Part shown: piece by piece, positions 61,934 to 64,000 of the stretch
Numbering within the stretch: position 1 is the stretch's first letter
Layout: every line of letters begins with the position of its first letter
Origin: Dolichospermum compactum NIES-806
GTDB taxonomy: Bacteria > Cyanobacteriota > Cyanobacteriia > Cyanobacteriales > Nostocaceae
Direction: 5' to 3'
Assembly (NCBI RefSeq): GCF_002368115.1
Contig: NZ_AP018316.1
Location: forward strand, 2,767,787-2,831,786
DNA length: 64,000 nucleotides
The notes under the pieces: model-generated
The model's database searches: none
Told to the model about the DNA's origin: nothing
What the model saw: only the letters and a program-made list of their open reading frames with translations
Made by a program: the position numbers and the translations under genes

Positions 61934-62797
61934 TCAGCTAGAGATGCGATGCACAGCAGGTAAAACAGTACGTTGGTAAAGATGGAAGCGATCTCCGTAA
62001 CTGAGGATATGTAGTCTTAAATTATGTACGGTCAAGGGTTCGTTAGCACTAACGTTAGGTTCATTAGTGTGAGTAAGTTCGGTAGGATCGACGATGGTGA
62101 CACTGCCTTTGCCCATGACTTGTAGCCAACCGTCCCGTTCAAACACGGCACAGGTGTCTTCATCTATCCCAATGCCTAATCTATCTGGGTGAGCGGCGAT
62201 CGCGCTAACTAGTCGCCCCATCCGATTCCGGTTATGGAAATGTTGGTCAACGACAACCTCAGGAATGAATCCTAAGCCTGTTGCCATGTCCACTAGGGAA
62301 CGATTTGGTGTTTCACCACTACCACCACCTGCGATCATGTGATGTCCCATCACGGCTGCTCCAGCACTAGTTCCTGCTAAAGTCAGTTGTCCGGCTCTTA
62401 CCCGCTGGCGGATAATTTCCATTGCTGGTGTGTCGGACAGGACTCCACAAAGACGCAGTTGGTCTCCTCCTGTTAAGAAGACACCACTACAGGCTTCAAG
62501 AGATGCTTTAATCTCAGGATTTTCGCATTGTTCCCGTTCCCGAATGTCTAATATCTCAACCTTTTCCGCACCCATTTCTTCAAAAATGCGAACGTACCTA
62601 CCGGCAATAATGGCAGGCTCACGAGAGGCTGATGGAATTATTGTAATATACGCCTTGTTACCACCAGCACGAACAAAAAAAGTTCTTAGAATTTCACGTC
62701 CATGAACTTTATCTTCTGCGCCTCCGATAACTAGTACGGCGGTTTTAGTAGCTTGGGGTGTCCTCATTTCCAGCGATTTAACTTCTAACTGCGGCAT
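61934..62797 (-). CDS. cphB: Cyanophycinase
   Basis: A 287-residue serine peptidase (S51 family) that cleaves cyanophycin to beta-Asp-Arg dipeptides. The core has AVLVIGGAEDKVHGREILRT, FLTGGDQLRLCG, the nucleophile Ser in LAGTSAGAAVMG and the family segment VVVDQHFHNRNRMGRL. I start at ATG 62797 (MPQLEVKSLEM), the usual family start; the frame is open for another 50 codons upstream but with unconserved basic sequence. It is first in the cphB-cphA unit, so transcription likely begins in the 62798-63443 gap. Confidence 0.95.
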   Translation of the reverse strand: MPQLEVKSLEMRTPQATKTAVLVIGGAEDKVHGREILRTFFVRAGGNKAYITIIPSASREPAIIAGRYVRIFEEMGAEKVEILDIREREQCENPEIKASLEACSGVFLTGGDQLRLCGVLSDTPAMEIIRQRVRAGQLTLAGTSAGAAVMGHHMIAGGGSGETPNRSLVDMATGLGFIPEVVVDQHFHNRNRMGRLVSAIAAHPDRLGIGIDEDTCAVFERDGWLQVMGKGSVTIVDPTELTHTNEPNVSANEPLTVHNLRLHILSYGDRFHLYQRTVLPAVHRISS

Positions 62798-63240
62798 TGT
62801 GTTTCTGCTTGAGGGAGTCAACAACTTCAGGTTAATTGAACAAGGTTTGTTGCTTGTTAATTTTTGCCTTTGGCTTTGATGAGAGGACACTGTTTGACGC
62901 ACACGATGCCTCAATTTTCTCATGTCCGTCGTTCTCATGGCCAGCATCTTGTTTTTACCTATCTACTTTTTCCAGATGGCTTTCATAGTGCTAAATTAAC
63001 TATAATTCCCTTCTGGACTTAGGATTTAGTCGGTCTTGACACTCTTACTTCTGAGGCTGGTTGGATGTATCCCGGAAGTTGTTAACTTTGGTGGGATTAT
63101 TAATTTAAATTTAGTAGTGACAATATTTAAACATAAATTAAGTAATTAGAAAAACTTTTGATCTCACTAATAAATTAAGGATCTTGGTATTTTTCGGCAC
63201 TGTTGGTAGATTTTTAGTTTTTCTATGACTGACAAAAAAG

Positions 63241-63368
63241 GGAACAGGGAACAAGGGAGAAATTTCATGCTCTATTCTTCAATTTCTTCCTCCAAACTCC
63301 GAACTCCGAACTCCGAACTCCGAACTCCAAACTCCGAACTCCAAACTCCAAACTCCGAACTCCTGAAT
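63241..63368. repeat. GGGAACA and AACTCCG short tandem repeats
   Basis: GGGAACAGGGAACAAGGG, then from 63293 about ten AACTCCG/AACTCCA heptamers in the cphB-trmD gap. The rest of 62948-63442 is AT-rich with no gene. Confidence 0.88.
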
Positions 63369-63442
63369 CCATGCTAGGTTATCAGTTATGGTACTGGCTA
63401 AGTATCTACCCTTAAAATTAGTTCTATCGAATACGAATTACT

Positions 63443-64000
63443 GTGCGTTTTGATATAGTTACACTTTTTCCTGATTGTTTTACGTCAATTCTCAATTCTG
63501 GTTTGTTGGCTAAGGCTTTAGCTAAACAGATTGCTCAGGTGCATTTAGTTAATCCTAGAGATTTTACTACGGATAAGCACCACAAGGTGGATGATCAACC
63601 CTATGGTGGTGGTGTCGGAATGTTGATGAAGCCAGAACCGATTTTTGCGGCTGTGGAGTCTTTGCCGATTCTACCCCGTCGAGATGTGATTTTGATGAGT
63701 CCCCAAGGACAACCGATGAATCAGCCCTTGCTGCGCGAATTAGCCACGAATTACGACCAATTGGTTGTGATCTGTGGTCATTATGAAGGTGTAGATGATA
63801 GGGTGCTAAATTTGGTGACTCGTGAAATTTCTTTGGGGGATTTTATTTTGACGGGGGGAGAAATTCCTTCGATGGTTTTGATTAATGGTGTGGTGCGTCT
63901 ACTTCCGGGAACTGTGGGTAAGGAGGAATCGCTGAAGACGGAAAGTTTTGAGGAATATTTATTGGATTTTCCGCAGTACACCCGTCCGGCAAATTTTCGT
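63443..64000 (+). CDS. trmD: tRNA (guanine-N1)-methyltransferase, 5' part
   Basis: The first 186 codons of TrmD, which methylates G37 of tRNAs next to the anticodon. GTG start gives MRFDIVTLFPDCFTSILNSG. The knotted SPOUT fold motifs are visible: VDDQPYGGGVGMLMKPEPIF, VVICGHYEGVDDRVL and SLGDFILTGGEIPSMVLING. The frame is open to the window end, where about 40-60 residues are still to come. It is divergent from cphB. Confidence 0.93.
   Translation, partial: MRFDIVTLFPDCFTSILNSGLLAKALAKQIAQVHLVNPRDFTTDKHHKVDDQPYGGGVGMLMKPEPIFAAVESLPILPRRDVILMSPQGQPMNQPLLRELATNYDQLVVICGHYEGVDDRVLNLVTREISLGDFILTGGEIPSMVLINGVVRLLPGTVGKEESLKTESFEEYLLDFPQYTRPANFR

Overview
The window is chromosomal DNA from a cyanobacterium, most likely a filamentous heterocyst-forming one (Nostocales such as Anabaena, Nostoc or Dolichospermum). 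The evidence is an AT-rich sequence with many GCGATCGC (HIP1) octamers, cyanobacterial genes (SipA, CrtH, a CPP1-like protein, DUF2811, the cyanophycin pair cphB-cphA), and many heptameric short tandem repeats and hairpin elements between genes. No plasmid or phage genes were seen.

Layout. 1-6.2 kb: sipA, a secreted PrxQ-like peroxiredoxin, a PPK2 kinase, a CheB methylesterase followed by a CheR-PAS methyltransferase, and cobyrinate a,c-diamide synthase. 6.2-13 kb: repeats, a Crp-like relic, a UPF0182 membrane protein, a muconolactone-isomerase-like protein, a small Cys-rich membrane protein and crtH. 13-27 kb: sbcC (directly preceded by a tiny Cys-rich ORF), a HAD phosphatase, a CPP1-like protein, an OmpR-type regulator resembling NrrA, a DUF2811 protein, terC, ndk, speA, an NDP-sugar synthase, scpA and an AI-2E-type permease. 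27-38 kb: a single-chain restriction-modification enzyme, pdxH, a glycosyltransferase and a two-gene RND efflux operon. 38-49 kb: a 1,277-residue membrane protein, mfd, and a broken type II restriction-modification cassette. 49-64 kb: a CNNM/CBS transporter-like protein, a cyclase-family protein, an SGNH hydrolase, a membrane-anchored unknown, nadA, a tnpB relic, a TIGR04168-type phosphoesterase, tRNA-Ser(UGA), cphA, cphB and the 5' part of trmD, which runs off the window.

How genes work together. Most loci are single genes of core metabolism. The clearest functional groups are cphB-cphA (cyanophycin breakdown and synthesis; arginine decarboxylase SpeA lies elsewhere in the window), the CheB/CheR-PAS pair (protein methyl-ester signalling), the RND pump with its lipoprotein adaptor, and the controller/endonuclease/methyltransferase trio, in which every gene carries one inactivating lesion.

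The most unusual features are these. The dead restriction cassette sits between mfd and a 34-bp duplicate of the mfd 5' end. The mfd coding region has absorbed three repeat-derived segments without losing its frame. A MITE with a perfect 8-bp target duplication lies at 58.4 kb. Another repeat family has three copies. Four TGTGGAA-like boxes lie at exact 11-bp multiples upstream of terC. A 23-codon Cys-rich ORF abuts the sbcC start codon. There are also relics of Crp, Uma2, AAA ATPase and TnpB genes.
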